Source: an uncultured Corynebacterium sp.
GTDB taxonomy: Bacteria; Actinomycetota; Actinomycetes; Mycobacteriales; Mycobacteriaceae
Assembly: GCF_902489365.1 (NCBI RefSeq)
Contig: NZ_CABTZR010000098.1
Span: 1 to 6,587, forward strand
Length of the DNA stretch: 6,587 nt
Direction of reading: 5' to 3'
This document shows, one piece after another, positions 6,534-6,587 of the stretch. Below the pieces are notes generated by a model, which saw only the letters and a list, made by a program, of their open reading frames with translations, ran no database searches and was not told the origin of the DNA. A program made the position numbers and the translations under genes. Each line of letters starts with the position of its first letter. Within the stretch, counting starts at the first letter, position 1.

Positions 6534-6587
6534 TTAAAAAGCGGAGGTCAGTTCGGGGAAGATGTCGGTGACGCGGGTGACGCGCCA
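6534..6587 (-). CDS. 3' end of an unidentified upstream gene (partial)
   Basis: Reading the minus strand inward from the window edge gives an open frame of 17 codons, WRVTRVTDIFPELTSAF, then TAA. Third positions are mostly C or G (13 of 17), as expected for coding sequence in this genome. The stop lies 24 bases before the phnD start, the usual spacing within an operon. The rest of the gene lies outside the window. The tail is too short to name a family, and the call as coding rests on codon bias and position only. Confidence 0.6.
   Translation of the reverse strand, partial: WRVTRVTDIFPELTSAF

Noticed and set aside
6510..6540. Promoter before phnD at the TTTTTAACAC stretch
   Set aside because: The gap is only 24 bases and the A/T-rich run overlaps the end of the upstream gene; no convincing -35 and -10 pair at proper spacing is seen.

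Overview
The window looks like chromosomal DNA from a high-GC actinobacterium, most likely Corynebacterium or a close relative. The reasons are strong G/C preference at third codon positions, compact gene spacing, a lipoprotein with an acidic, serine-rich stretch after its lipobox, and the overall protein flavour. The genus is an inference from memory of such proteins, not from a search. I see no RNA genes, insertion sequences, CRISPR arrays or prophage genes, and no intergenic stretch longer than about 50 bases.

Plus strand, left part (1-2212). The window opens inside ychF, which encodes a universal YchF/OLA1-type P-loop ATPase. Only the P-loop end is cut off. About 30 bases after its stop comes a complete M20-family (M20D-like) metal-dependent amidohydrolase/aminoacylase. 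The two genes are close enough to share a transcript.

Minus strand, right part (6587 down to 2209). A tightly packed operon is read from right to left: the 3' end of an unidentified gene; a PhnD-type lipoprotein that binds phosphonate or a related phosphorus compound; the PhnC-type ATPase; two different PhnE-type permeases; and an RpiR/MurR-family regulator with a C-terminal SIS (sugar-phosphate-sensing) domain. The phnC/phnE and phnE/phnE junctions are 4-base ATGA overlaps, and the regulator follows 13 bases after the second permease. Together D, C, E and E make one complete ABC importer: binding protein outside, heterodimeric channel in the membrane, ATPase inside. The regulator at the end of the operon is the obvious candidate for its control.

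The regulator and the amidohydrolase converge, and their stop codons overlap in a TTAA palindrome, so no space remains for an ordinary intergenic terminator.

All complete genes belong to known families, and I do not see strong evidence for an entirely new system. The most interesting points are these: a sugar-phosphate-type regulator is paired with a phosphonate-type importer; no phosphonate-degrading enzyme is visible in the window; the binding protein carries a two-cysteine insertion; and an unidentified gene leads the operon at the right edge.
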